Assembly (NCBI GenBank): GCA_021772535.1
Contig: JAJFLV010000116.1
Span: 1 to 41,435, forward strand
Length of the DNA: 41,435 nucleotides
Direction: 5' to 3'
From: Opitutales bacterium
GTDB lineage: Bacteria; Verrucomicrobiota; Verrucomicrobiia; Opitutales; UBA2987
Numbering within the stretch: the stretch's first letter is position 1; every line of letters starts with the position of its first letter. The position numbers were made by a program, and so were the translations under genes. Of this stretch, positions 9,951 to 20,925 are shown piece after piece. The notes under the pieces are model-generated. The model saw nothing but the letters and a program-made list of their open reading frames with translations. It was not told the origin of the DNA and did no database searches.

Positions 9951-9967
9951 ACTCCATTCTTTTCGAA

Positions 9968-10043
<76 letters not shown>

Positions 10044-10055
10044 TTTTTCTGCTTC

Positions 10056-10739
10056 GTGAAAGCCTCTGAACTTTTTAAGCTCCCGGAAAGCCTTCCTTTC
10101 CGGAATTTTTTTTCACCGGACGCTTCTCCCTGGGAATGGGTTTCGGCGATTCAGTCTGCCCTTGAGGATTTTGATTTCGCCAGTGCCCTTCGGCCGAAGC
10201 TGGTGCCTCCCAATGTTTTTATAGGTGGACCCGTTTATCTCCATCCAGGTGTAAAGTTGCCTCCTTTTTGCGTCATTGAAGGCCCCGCTTACATCGGGGC
10301 AGAGACAAAGATCCGCCCTGGAGCCTACCTGCGGGGAAATGTCATCGTGGGCCGCAATTGCGTTTTGGGAAACTCCTCCGAATACAAAAACTGCCTCCTT
10401 ATGGATGATGTTGAAACCGCGCATTTCAACTATGTGGGCGACTCAATCCTCGGAAACGGAGCGCACCTCGGCGCCGGGGCCGTCCTGGCCAACCTGCGCT
10501 TGCAGAGGGATGAAGTTCGGGTCGCCACAGCCGATGGAAAAATACCAACCGGTCGAAAAAAACTCGGCGCCATGCTGGGCGAAGGAGCCGAGGTTGGCTG
10601 CAACGCCGTTCTTCAGCCAGGAACTATTTTGGGGAAAAGATCGCTGGTTTACCCTGCCATGGCTTTTGGCGGTTTCCTTCCGGAACACTGCATCGCGCGA
10701 AATATCTGTGAGCCGGAAATTATTCCTCGGCCTGATTAA
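10056..10739 (+). CDS. Left-handed beta-helix (GlmU-C-like) transferase
   Basis: A 227-aa protein with hexapeptide repeats forming a left-handed beta-helix from about residue 55 onward (VFIGGPVYLHPGVKL, AYIGAETKIRPGAYL). The segment EYKNCLLMDDVETAHFNYVG closely parallels the acetyl-CoA-binding region of GlmU (EVKNS...NHLSYVGD), so it is probably a sugar-nucleotide or sugar-1-phosphate acyltransferase-like enzyme lacking its own nucleotidyltransferase domain. The substrate is unknown. Translation appears to start at GTG 10056, because no other in-frame start precedes the conserved N-terminal helix; there is no Shine-Dalgarno sequence. It reads out of the tRNA-Gly gene and converges with the hisN-like gene 6 nt after its stop. 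Confidence 0.75.
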   Translation: MKASELFKLPESLPFRNFFSPDASPWEWVSAIQSALEDFDFASALRPKLVPPNVFIGGPVYLHPGVKLPPFCVIEGPAYIGAETKIRPGAYLRGNVIVGRNCVLGNSSEYKNCLLMDDVETAHFNYVGDSILGNGAHLGAGAVLANLRLQRDEVRVATADGKIPTGRKKLGAMLGEGAEVGCNAVLQPGTILGKRSLVYPAMAFGGFLPEHCIARNICEPEIIPRPD

Positions 10740-10745
10740 CCGTCC

Positions 10746-11510
10746 TTACGCATTCAATATTTCGATCACCATCGGATGCAGGATGGGGTTGGCCGCAACG
10801 ATCGAATTTCCTTTCACCGGATCATTTCCATGCCAATCCGTTATAACGCCTCCTGCCCCGCGAATGACCGGGACGAGAGCCATTAAATCCCATGGGTTCA
10901 TGATTGGATCGACCATTATGTCCGCGCTTCCAGTGGCCAGCAAGAGGTAGCCAAAACAATCGCCCCAGGTAAGCACTTCCATGGCCTGCTCGGCCAGGTT
11001 GTCCCAGTTGGCGCCGTTTTGATATTGCGCGGGGGCTTCCAGGCTGGAAGTGAGCAACCGGGCCTCCTCAAGGGTCGCCGTTTCCTTCATTTTCACGGAG
11101 ATTCCATTCAGATTAGTAGTATGGTTGTTACCGATCAAAAGCTGGCCGGTGACGGGATTATTGATGGCTCCCAGAATCGGTTGACCTTCCTGCAATAGGC
11201 AAATGAGGGTTCCAAAAAGCGGACAGCCGGCCGAAAATGGTTTGGTTCCGTCGATGGGATCGAGCATCCAGACATATTCCGCTTCGGCGTTGTCCTGGCC
11301 GAATTCCTCCCCGATAACGCCGTGATCCGAGTAATGCTCTTTGATCAGCCGGCGCATAACCTCCTCGGACCCACGGTCGGCGGCTGTCACAGGTGTGGAA
11401 TCTTTTTTCATTTCGATTTCCAGGTTCGGGTTGCCAAAATAAGGCCGGATGACCTTCCCGCTTTCCTCAGCCAGAAGTTTGATGAAATTAATCAGGGTTT
11501 CCTCATTCAT
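10746..11510 (-). CDS. hisN: HisN-type inositol-phosphatase-family histidinol-phosphatase
   Basis: A 254-aa Mg-dependent phosphatase of the IMPase superfamily, probably dephosphorylating histidinol phosphate. Metal ligands are visible as GEEFG (67-71) and DPIDGT (84-89), with a late NPWDLMALVPVI motif. The sequences DPIDGTKPFSAGCPLFGTL and WGDCFGYLLLATGSADIM follow the HisN subgroup more closely than inositol monophosphatase or CysQ. I chose ATG at 11510 (MNEETLINFIKLL): the frame extends another 46 codons upstream, but that part has no family similarity and covers the divergent promoter region. An unrelated PHP-type histidinol-phosphatase candidate occurs at 30301-31116, so the specificity of each needs care. 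Confidence 0.82.
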   Translation of the reverse strand: MNEETLINFIKLLAEESGKVIRPYFGNPNLEIEMKKDSTPVTAADRGSEEVMRRLIKEHYSDHGVIGEEFGQDNAEAEYVWMLDPIDGTKPFSAGCPLFGTLICLLQEGQPILGAINNPVTGQLLIGNNHTTNLNGISVKMKETATLEEARLLTSSLEAPAQYQNGANWDNLAEQAMEVLTWGDCFGYLLLATGSADIMVDPIMNPWDLMALVPVIRGAGGVITDWHGNDPVKGNSIVAANPILHPMVIEILNA

Positions 11511-11621
11511 ATTATTATTCTTTGATTGAAAAGTAACGGATGCAAATTCTTTGCAAGGATGGAATTGGTCTTTTTGGAATTTGCTTGGGCCAATTTGCCA
11601 AGGATGTTTAGATGGTATGTC

Positions 11622-12290
11622 ATGCGGTGGACGGAGATTCCTATTCATGTTATCGATTTCGAGGGCGCTCGTTCCTATGGGGTAGTTGAATTCGGAGTGG
11701 TCACATTATTTAATGGAGATGTGGTGGAAACTGACACTCGCGTTTGCCGGGCTGCACGGCCGATGGAACCAAGAGAGGAAAATTTTCATGGTATCGCCTA
11801 TTCCAACACCCGAGACCAGGCGCCGTTTTCAGATTACTTTGAAAAATTTTCCGGACTTCGTAATTCAGGCAATTTAGCCGCCCACCATGCTGTCGTTGAA
11901 AACAATCTCCTCAAATCCGTTTGGCCCTACCCTCCCTTTTCTCCCGATTTCCGACATTCCGGCAAAAGTATCGCTGATTGGGGACCATGGATTGACACCC
12001 GAATCCTTTACTCGCTGTTCTTTCCACAAATGGAAAGCCATAAACTCAGTGATCTATTGAAAACCTTTAAGCTGGAAGAGCAATTGCAGGAGCTGGCCGG
12101 GAAGCATTGTCCGTCTCGAAGAAAAAATTATCACTGTGCCCTCTTCGATGCTCTTGGTGCGGCTGTCCTGCTTCTCAACTTGGAGCGGTTAGCAGAAATT
12201 AAATCCATCACCGCGGAATGGCTCATTTTTAATAGCCTGTCCTCCAAACGCAGACGTGATACCTCTTCCCAGCAAGACCTTTTCGAGTGA
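11622..12290 (+). CDS. DnaQ-like (DEDD) 3'-5' exonuclease
   Basis: A 222-aa protein with an RNase T/DnaQ exonuclease fold. Exo I is HVIDFEGARSYGVVEFGVV, with the catalytic Asp and Glu near residues 10-12. A central AAHHAVVENNLL segment supplies the Exo II-like residues, and NYHCALFDALGAAVLL is the Exo III region, with H and D in the expected order. It probably trims single-stranded DNA or RNA; the exact substrate is not evident. The start is uncertain: ATG 11604 and 11559 are in frame and each directly follows an AAGGATG-like string, but 11622 places the catalytic motif at the usual distance from the N terminus. It is divergent from hisN. Confidence 0.7.
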   Translation: MRWTEIPIHVIDFEGARSYGVVEFGVVTLFNGDVVETDTRVCRAARPMEPREENFHGIAYSNTRDQAPFSDYFEKFSGLRNSGNLAAHHAVVENNLLKSVWPYPPFSPDFRHSGKSIADWGPWIDTRILYSLFFPQMESHKLSDLLKTFKLEEQLQELAGKHCPSRRKNYHCALFDALGAAVLLLNLERLAEIKSITAEWLIFNSLSSKRRRDTSSQQDLFE

Positions 12291-12307
12291 ATACTAACCT
12301 CAGGGTA

Positions 12308-13288
12308 TTAATTTAGAGCGTTTCGCAAATTATCGCGATGTTCCCTCAAGAGAGTGGCGACCGTGTCGAGAACCTTCACTGGCAAGGTAGTGCTGCCGGC
12401 TTTTATGATTTCCGCTAATTGCTCGGGTTTCCGGGAACCCACAATGGCGGAGGTTACCGCCGGATCCCGCAAAGTCCAGGCAATGGATAGTTGCGCCGGG
12501 GTCATTCCGATGCCTGTAGCTAGGACCTTGAGTTTCTCCACCAACTTCAGGTGAACCCCGAATCGAGGTTCGGTGAAATTAATATCCTTTTTCCGATGAT
12601 CCTCCGGGTGAAGACCGGCTACCCATTGAGGCGAGAATTTTCCCGTTAGAAGACCTTTTTGCAAGGAACTGAAAACCAAAACACCGATATTGTTGTCCGC
12701 GCAAAAGGGCAGTAATTCCTTTTCCAACCGGCGTCCGAGCATGCTGTAGAGCGTTTGCAGGGAGGTCACCGGGTGAATGGATTGGGCTCTTTTCAATTGT
12801 TCCACGCTGAAGTTCGAAACCCCGCCATAGCGAACCTTTCCCTCTGCAATCAATTCCGCCACGGCGCTCCAGCCTTCTTCCACATCTTCATCGGGAACCG
12901 GCCAATGGATTTGGTACAGATCGATCACCTCAATGCGCAGACGCCTCAAACTGGCTTCGACTTCCGCTCGAATGCTGGCCCTTTTTAAATTGTAACTGAT
13001 GTTTCCAGCTTCATCCCAGATTCGGCAACACTTGGTGGCAATTAATGGCCGGGGAGACAATTCGGCCAAGACTGAGCCGACCACCTCCTCGGAGTGTCCC
13101 AAACCGTAAACCGGCGCCGTATCGATCCAGTTGATCCCGGTTTCTATAGCCCTGCGGATGGTGGCCCTGGAGTCATTGTCGTCCTGCGGACCCCAACTGG
13201 CTTTCCAGCCCGAACCGCCCATGGCGAACGTCCCCAAACCGATGGGGGTTAATGAAAGTTCGGATTTGCCTAATTTTCTTGGCTCCAC
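12308..13288 (-). CDS. Aldo/keto reductase
   Basis: A 326-aa NADPH-dependent TIM-barrel oxidoreductase. The catalytic tetrad is visible as D56 and Y61 (WIDTAPVYGLGHSE), K86 (IATKCC) and H128 (YQIHWP). C-terminal cofactor-binding elements include AIVGSRKPEQLAE. It belongs to the large YghZ/general-stress-69-like class, and the physiological substrate cannot be told. The start is GTG at 13288, with GGAG just upstream inside the last codons of gyrA. Only 16 nt separate the two genes, so it is probably cotranscribed with gyrA, an unusual partner. Confidence 0.88.
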   Translation of the reverse strand: MEPRKLGKSELSLTPIGLGTFAMGGSGWKASWGPQDDNDSRATIRRAIETGINWIDTAPVYGLGHSEEVVGSVLAELSPRPLIATKCCRIWDEAGNISYNLKRASIRAEVEASLRRLRIEVIDLYQIHWPVPDEDVEEGWSAVAELIAEGKVRYGGVSNFSVEQLKRAQSIHPVTSLQTLYSMLGRRLEKELLPFCADNNIGVLVFSSLQKGLLTGKFSPQWVAGLHPEDHRKKDINFTEPRFGVHLKLVEKLKVLATGIGMTPAQLSIAWTLRDPAVTSAIVGSRKPEQLAEIIKAGSTTLPVKVLDTVATLLREHRDNLRNALN

Positions 13289-13304
13289 GACTCCGGGCGA
13301 GGTT

Positions 13305-15728
13305 TCAGGCTTCCTCCACGTCCACCTCGACTATTCTGGATATCCCTACCAGCTTGTCCTTCGGGGCCAGGTTGATAAGGCGAACTCCCTGGGTCGTGCG
13401 GCCGATTACCCGGATATCTTTGACCGGACTGCGCACGGCCTGCCCGGATTGGGTCAGCATCATGATCTCGTCGTTTTCGTGTACACTTAAAGCGCCGGCC
13501 ACATTCGAGCTGCGGATGGCGATGATGCCGCTTCCCGCCCGGCTTTGCAGGCGGTATTGGTCGAAACTGGTACGTTTTCCCTGTCCATTCTCGCCCGCAA
13601 TGAGCAAGGTGGCATCAGGCTTTATCACTTCGAAAGTTGTCACCTGATCCTTGCCTTTTAATTTAATGCCCCTGACCCCGCGGGTGGCCCTGCCCTGGTC
13701 GCGCAGATCCGATTCCTTAAACCGGATGGACATACCCTTGTGAGTAATAATGACAAGTTCATCCTCACCATTGGTCAAATTAGCCGCAATCAGTTGATCT
13801 TTTTCGTCGATATTAATCCCGATAATGCCGCCCTTACGGTAGTTCTTGTAATCCGCCAGGCTGGTTTTTTTAACGACCCCGTTACGGGTGCACATAACCA
13901 GATGCAGGTCGGAAGTAAACTCCTTCACGCAGATCATGGCGGCGAGTTTTTCCTCCTTTTGCATCTGCAGCACATTGACCACCGCCCGGCCCTTGGAAAT
14001 ACGCGAACCCTCCGGTATATCGTAAACTTTTTCCACGTAAACGCGGCCGTTGTTCATGAAAAACATGATATAGTCGTGCGTGCTGGCGGTAAACAGGTGC
14101 TCAACGAAATCCTCCTCATGCGAACCGGTGCCGATGACTCCTTTGCCGCCCCGTCTCTGCGAACGGTAGGAACTGACCGAGGTCCACTTGATAAAACCTG
14201 CATGGGTCACCGTAATGATGCAGCCCTCATTGACAATGATGTCCTCCATGCGGAATTCTCCCTCCTCCGCCAGGAGCCTGGTGCGCCGGGGGGTGGCAAA
14301 TTTCTCCTTCACCTCCTGCAATTCCTCTTTGATTACGGAGAGCAGTTTTTCTTCGTTATCGAGGATTTCCCGCAGTTGGGTGATTACTTTCAGAAGTTCA
14401 CGGTATTCGTTCTCGATTTTATCCTGCTCCAAACCGGTCAACTGGTAGAGACGGAGATCCAATATGGCGTCCACTTGTTTTTTGGAAAGGGGGTAGCGGG
14501 CTCTCAATTTGTTACGGGCGTCATCGCGGTTGGCCGAGGCTCGGATGATTTTTACAAAGTCGTCCAGATTAGTCAGGGCGATTTTGTAACCTTCCAGAAT
14601 ATGGGCTCTGGCCTCGGCTTTCCTCAGTTGGAAATTGGTTCTTCGGTAAACTACCTCCCTCCGGTGCTCGATGTAGCAAATAATCATCTCTTTGATGTTC
14701 ATCTGCTTGGGGCGCCGTTTATCCAAAGCCAACAGGATCGCCCCGTAGGAAGACTCCATTTGGGTCATTTTGAACAGCTTGTTGAGGGTGACGCGGGGCA
14801 CTTCACCGCGTTTCAGCTCAAGCACGATGCGGGTCGCTTCATCCGACTCGTCACGCAAATCGCTGATGCCCTCGAGGGATTTATGGGTAATCAGTTCGGC
14901 GATCTTGGTTACCAGATTGGCACGATTGACGTAGTAGGGGGTCTCCGTGATGACGATTTGTTCCTTGCCCTGCTTGAGTTCCTCGACGTGGGCGGTACCA
15001 CGGACCTTGAAGATGCCGCGGCCCGTCAGCAGGTATTTTTTCAGACCCTCATTCCCCATAATAGCCCCGCCGGTGGGAAAATCGGGGCCGGGAATTATCT
15101 TGATGACATCATCGACCGGGATATTGGGATCGTCGATAATGGCACAGGTGGCATCAATAAGCTCGGAAAGGTTGTGCGGGGGAATGTTGGTCGTCATGCC
15201 CACAGCGATTCCGGTGGAACCGTTCATGAGCAGGTTCGGGAGGGCCGCCGGGAGGACGGAGGGCTCAGTCGTGCTCTCCTTGTAGTTCGGGATGAAATCA
15301 ACCGTGTCCTCATCCAGGTTTTTCAGCATTCCCTCGGCCAGCTCGGCCAGTTTGCACTCCGTATAACGGTAGGCGGCCGGCGGATCCCCGTCGATGGAAC
15401 CGAAATTTCCCTGGGGAATGATTAAGGGATGCCGCATAACCCAGAATTGGGCCATTCGCACCAGGGTGTCGTAAACCGAGGCGTCTCCGTGCGGATGGTA
15501 ATTTTTCAAAACCTCTCCCACCACGCCGGCGCATTTGTCGAATGGCCGGTTATGCACAAGACCCTCTCGCAGCATAGCGTAAAGTATGCGGCGCTGGACC
15601 GGCTTGAGGCCATCCCGCGCGTCCGGCAAGGCCCGGCTGATGATGACCGACATCGAGTAATCGATATAAGCCGTCCGCATGATTTCCGTTATATTGGTCG
15701 GAATCTGTTTATCTTTGGTATCGTACAT
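13305..15728 (-). CDS. gyrA: DNA gyrase subunit A
   Basis: The breakage-reunion subunit of gyrase (807 aa). The catalytic tyrosine is Y122 in AAYRYTE, at E. coli numbering. The C-terminal beta-pinwheel contains the GyrA box QRRGGKG, distinguishing it from ParC. In the quinolone-binding helix the sequence is HPHGDASVYD (78-87), so position 83 is Ala where E. coli has Ser, while D87 is kept. The C terminus ends in a short acidic DVEEA tail. The gene lies 91 nt downstream of gyrB on the same strand, a classic gyrB-gyrA pair. A long open frame antisense to it is a composition artefact. Confidence 0.98.
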   Translation of the reverse strand: MYDTKDKQIPTNITEIMRTAYIDYSMSVIISRALPDARDGLKPVQRRILYAMLREGLVHNRPFDKCAGVVGEVLKNYHPHGDASVYDTLVRMAQFWVMRHPLIIPQGNFGSIDGDPPAAYRYTECKLAELAEGMLKNLDEDTVDFIPNYKESTTEPSVLPAALPNLLMNGSTGIAVGMTTNIPPHNLSELIDATCAIIDDPNIPVDDVIKIIPGPDFPTGGAIMGNEGLKKYLLTGRGIFKVRGTAHVEELKQGKEQIVITETPYYVNRANLVTKIAELITHKSLEGISDLRDESDEATRIVLELKRGEVPRVTLNKLFKMTQMESSYGAILLALDKRRPKQMNIKEMIICYIEHRREVVYRRTNFQLRKAEARAHILEGYKIALTNLDDFVKIIRASANRDDARNKLRARYPLSKKQVDAILDLRLYQLTGLEQDKIENEYRELLKVITQLREILDNEEKLLSVIKEELQEVKEKFATPRRTRLLAEEGEFRMEDIIVNEGCIITVTHAGFIKWTSVSSYRSQRRGGKGVIGTGSHEEDFVEHLFTASTHDYIMFFMNNGRVYVEKVYDIPEGSRISKGRAVVNVLQMQKEEKLAAMICVKEFTSDLHLVMCTRNGVVKKTSLADYKNYRKGGIIGINIDEKDQLIAANLTNGEDELVIITHKGMSIRFKESDLRDQGRATRGVRGIKLKGKDQVTTFEVIKPDATLLIAGENGQGKRTSFDQYRLQSRAGSGIIAIRSSNVAGALSVHENDEIMMLTQSGQAVRSPVKDIRVIGRTTQGVRLINLAPKDKLVGISRIVEVDVEEA

Positions 15729-15819
15729 TCTTTGCTAAAATATTTTGGCGGTTACAGTGAAGATATGCTTTTAAAGTTGTGTGGATTCAGGCCATAATAT
15801 CTGTCTTCATTTCCCCACC

Positions 15820-18348
<2,529 letters not shown>

Positions 18349-18434
18349 TTAGGTAAATTTTATTGGAAATTGATAAACTGAAATCCTCAGGAATTTCTAG
18401 ACTAAAAGCAACCCCATAAGACCGAAAAAACGAC

Positions 18435-18556
18435 TTATTTTTGTCTCTTTTTCCAACTATTTCCGCAGCCGGAACATTTTCCTGTGTTAATGTCCTCTTT
18501 TCGAAATGTTAAACCCCACAAAACCCACCTTCGACCACAAATAATACCTGAGTAAT
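18435..18556 (-). pseudogene. Unrecognised gene remnant with a CxxC tail
   Basis: An open frame whose C-terminal part reads SGIICGRRWVLWGLTFRKED and then NTGKCSGCGNSWKKRQK before the stop at 18435. The Cys-x-x-Cys-x-x-x-W end looks like a real protein terminus, possibly a zinc-binding tail. Upstream, the frame runs directly into the inverted-repeat element at 18560-18655, which would supply an implausible N terminus. I infer that an older gene was cut off here, leaving about 40 codons. I do not recognise the family. Apart from this remnant and the repeat, the 320 nt between gyrB and natB hold no gene. Confidence 0.35.
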
Positions 18557-18559
18557 CAT

Positions 18560-18655
18560 TAGAACCATTTGCAAATTCGCAGATGAATAAAGTTTGAAGC
18601 GCCACGGTGGCAGGTGCCAGGTGGCTTTGCAGCAGCAAATTTGAAATAGGTATTA
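18560..18655. repeat. Short inverted-repeat (MITE-like) element, copy 1
   Basis: The left end TAGAACCATTTGCAAATTCG (18560-18579) is matched in inverted orientation by the right end, which reads TAATACCTATTTCAAATTTG on the opposite strand (18636-18655). The interior contains GCGCCACGGTGGCA. The ends and this interior motif match the larger element at 37684-37881 in the same order and orientation, so this looks like a decayed or internally deleted relative. It ends 4 nt after the natB stop codon on the natB-downstream side and truncates or abuts the CxxC remnant. No coding capacity. Confidence 0.6.
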
Positions 18656-18659
18656 ACGT

Positions 18660-19892
18660 TTAGGTTCGGAAGAGCACCTGCTCCCGCTGGAACCACCAGT
18701 TGCATAGGGCCAATAAAGCACCTGCAATTATTGTGGTTGAAGCAAATATTACAGCCAACATTCCCAAATCCATTGTTCCTTTGAATATTTCTTTTATGGC
18801 CAGAGACACATTGGTGATAGGAACGGAAGCCCACACCCAATCCAGTTTCACACCTGGCAATAACGACAGAATTAATGGAAGGATAATGATCATCGCCAAT
18901 GGAGACATATAATTCTGTGCTTCTTTGAAGTTCCTGGCATAGATGGACACGCTTAGGAGCATGGAGGCAAAGATTGCTGCTATCGGAACCAGCATTAAAA
19001 TCATTAACGACACATCAAACATCGTAATTGTGGAAAGTGCACTCATTAACTGTTCAATATCATTGTTTCCACCCGCAGCCAAACCCGAGATCATTGCCGG
19101 TCCAAACACGGTAGCCATTAATCCGAAACTGATTAATGACAAGAACACCGAAATAAATGAGGTTGTAAAAATCACCAGAAATTTGGCAAAGACGAGTTGA
19201 AATCTTGGTACTGGTGTTAGCAGCAATGTTTCCAGGGTGCCACGTTCTTTCTCTCCTACTCCCAGGTCGATTGCTGGATACATAGCTCCCGAGAAGCCGA
19301 CAAGAATCAATATATATGGCAATAGACCACCTAGTTTTTCACCAAAGTTTTCCCGCTCATCAGCAGTCGATTTCCTGATTATTTTGATTGGTTTGTTAAC
19401 CGCTATGCCCTGTTCTTCCGTCAGTCCCAAGTTTTTGTAACGCGTTTGCGTTTCTGCTTTTACCAACGCTTCCAGAGTGTTTTTAACTCGGCGATACAAA
19501 ATTGAGCTGGTCGATGCAGAGTCGTTATAGAGCATTTCGATTTCTGCGCTTAGCCCCTGAGCCATCTTACTTTTTGTGTCTTCCGGAATTACAATAGCAA
19601 AACGTATTTTGCCCTCATTAATCAGTTCTTCTGCATCGTCATTGGCATTGATCTCCACAAATTTGAATTTCTTATTCTGTTTAAGCTCTTCCGCCAATTG
19701 AGCATAATGTCCGCTGCCAATGATGGAGTATTTTAGATCTTCATCGACGGATTTCTTTACAATCCTGGTACCCAATGAAATAAAACCGAACATAATCACT
19801 GGCATTATTAACGTAGGCAAAAGAATTGTAAAAATCAGAGTCTTTTTATCACGTGTTAGCTCAAGCAACTCCTTGAAGTAAACTTTTAACAT
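18660..19892 (-). CDS. natB: NatB-like ABC-2 permease
   Basis: The membrane subunit (410 aa) of an ABC-2 exporter related to the Na+ extruder NatAB. It has an N-terminal helix (LIFTILLPTLIMPVIMFGF), a long extracytoplasmic domain (about residues 35-195), then five or six C-terminal helices including PYILILVGFSGAMYPAIDL, which carries the family pattern GEKERGTLETLLLTPVPR just after it. It starts 1 nt after the stop of the ATPase gene, so the two are tightly coupled. The gene is visibly AT-richer than its neighbours: 25 G/C of 60 in 19021-19080 against 31 of 60 in gyrA 14041-14100. Transfer is possible. The true substrate is unproven. Confidence 0.78.
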   Translation of the reverse strand: MLKVYFKELLELTRDKKTLIFTILLPTLIMPVIMFGFISLGTRIVKKSVDEDLKYSIIGSGHYAQLAEELKQNKKFKFVEINANDDAEELINEGKIRFAIVIPEDTKSKMAQGLSAEIEMLYNDSASTSSILYRRVKNTLEALVKAETQTRYKNLGLTEEQGIAVNKPIKIIRKSTADERENFGEKLGGLLPYILILVGFSGAMYPAIDLGVGEKERGTLETLLLTPVPRFQLVFAKFLVIFTTSFISVFLSLISFGLMATVFGPAMISGLAAGGNNDIEQLMSALSTITMFDVSLMILMLVPIAAIFASMLLSVSIYARNFKEAQNYMSPLAMIIILPLILSLLPGVKLDWVWASVPITNVSLAIKEIFKGTMDLGMLAVIFASTTIIAGALLALCNWWFQREQVLFRT

Positions 19893-19893
19893 T

Positions 19894-20694
19894 TTAAGCC
19901 ACTTCCTTATTTTCGACTAATTGAATGAACACATCGTATAGTTTTCCGCTCTTATTCAAGGCTTTAAACTCATCCAGGAAACCATTAAACTTGGTCACCC
20001 CGTCATTAATTAGCACAACTTTGTCGCAAAGTTTTTCGACTTCATGCAGATGATGGGTAGAAAATACTACTGGCACTTTACTGCCTTTATAAGATTCAAT
20101 GAAGTCGAGAATCGTCTTTGCCGAAATCACATCCAAACCGGTGGTCGGTTCATCCAGGACAATTACTTCTGGTTGATGAATGACGGTTCGCGCAATATTA
20201 GCGCGTTGTTTCATACCTGTTGATAGAGAAACCGCTTTTTTATCGGCAAAACTATTAATGTCCAATAATTCGAATACTTTGTTCATTTCAATTTCCAGAT
20301 TTTCTTCACTCATTCCGTGTAAACGACCAAAATACTGAATATTTTCTCTGACTGTGAGACGATGATAAAGACCAGTCGTAGCAGACAAAAAACCTATTCT
20401 TTTCCGCATTGCCAGGGGTTCGGCGACAACATCTTCCCCATTGATTGCAATTTGCCCGGAAGTCGGTTGCAATGCAGTTGATAACATTCGTAAGCACGTT
20501 GTCTTGCCGGCGCCATTCGGACCAAGTAAACCCAGCACTTGTCCTGGATCGCAACTAAAACTGACGTCTTGAACCGCATTAAACCAACGCCCTTCTTCTC
20601 GAACGTCCAACAATTCCTTTGCCTTTTTCTTGTTCTCCTTGATGGTTTTATTATCAAGGCGGAACCGCTTCATTAAGTTTTTTACTTCGAGCAT
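19894..20694 (-). CDS. natA: NatA-like ABC transporter ATPase
   Basis: The ATP-binding subunit (266 aa) of the ABC exporter encoded with natB. It has Walker A GPNGAGKTT, signature LSTGMKQRANIAR, Walker B VIVLDEPTTGLD and the switch His in FSTHHLHEVEKL. A stretch of about 25 Lys/Glu-rich residues near the N terminus (NKTIKENKKKAKELL) precedes the A-loop, as in NatA-type proteins. It shares the AT-rich composition of natB. The 231 nt upstream of it hold no gene, only a probable promoter region containing the 10-bp palindrome GTTGGCCAAC (20830-20839). Confidence 0.87.
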   Translation of the reverse strand: MLEVKNLMKRFRLDNKTIKENKKKAKELLDVREEGRWFNAVQDVSFSCDPGQVLGLLGPNGAGKTTCLRMLSTALQPTSGQIAINGEDVVAEPLAMRKRIGFLSATTGLYHRLTVRENIQYFGRLHGMSEENLEIEMNKVFELLDINSFADKKAVSLSTGMKQRANIARTVIHQPEVIVLDEPTTGLDVISAKTILDFIESYKGSKVPVVFSTHHLHEVEKLCDKVVLINDGVTKFNGFLDEFKALNKSGKLYDVFIQLVENKEVA

Positions 20695-20925
20695 AGTCGG
20701 TTTCCTTTTTCACCGGCGTTAATCAATTAAATAGCAGAAACATCTAAAAAGTCACCTTTAATACGACCGGAGTGGAATTAAAACTACAGAATGTTCCCCT
20801 GCCTAACAAACGGTGAAGCTAAACCCTGAGTTGGCCAACAAAACCAACGAAGAGATCAACTGTGCAAGTGGATGCTCAGTAGAAAAACGCCCTACCCGTC
20901 TGTCAGCCTAAAACGGATTTATAAA

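Noticed and set aside
13740-15425. 561-codon open frame antisense to gyrA
   Set aside because: It lies entirely within gyrA on the opposite strand, shows no protein-family features, and arises from codon bias of the real gene.
20808-20842. GCCTAACAAACGG resembling the start of an integron attC site
   Set aside because: No matching GTTRRRY partner or long imperfect hairpin follows at the expected distance; the nearby GTTGGCCAAC is just a 10-bp palindrome.
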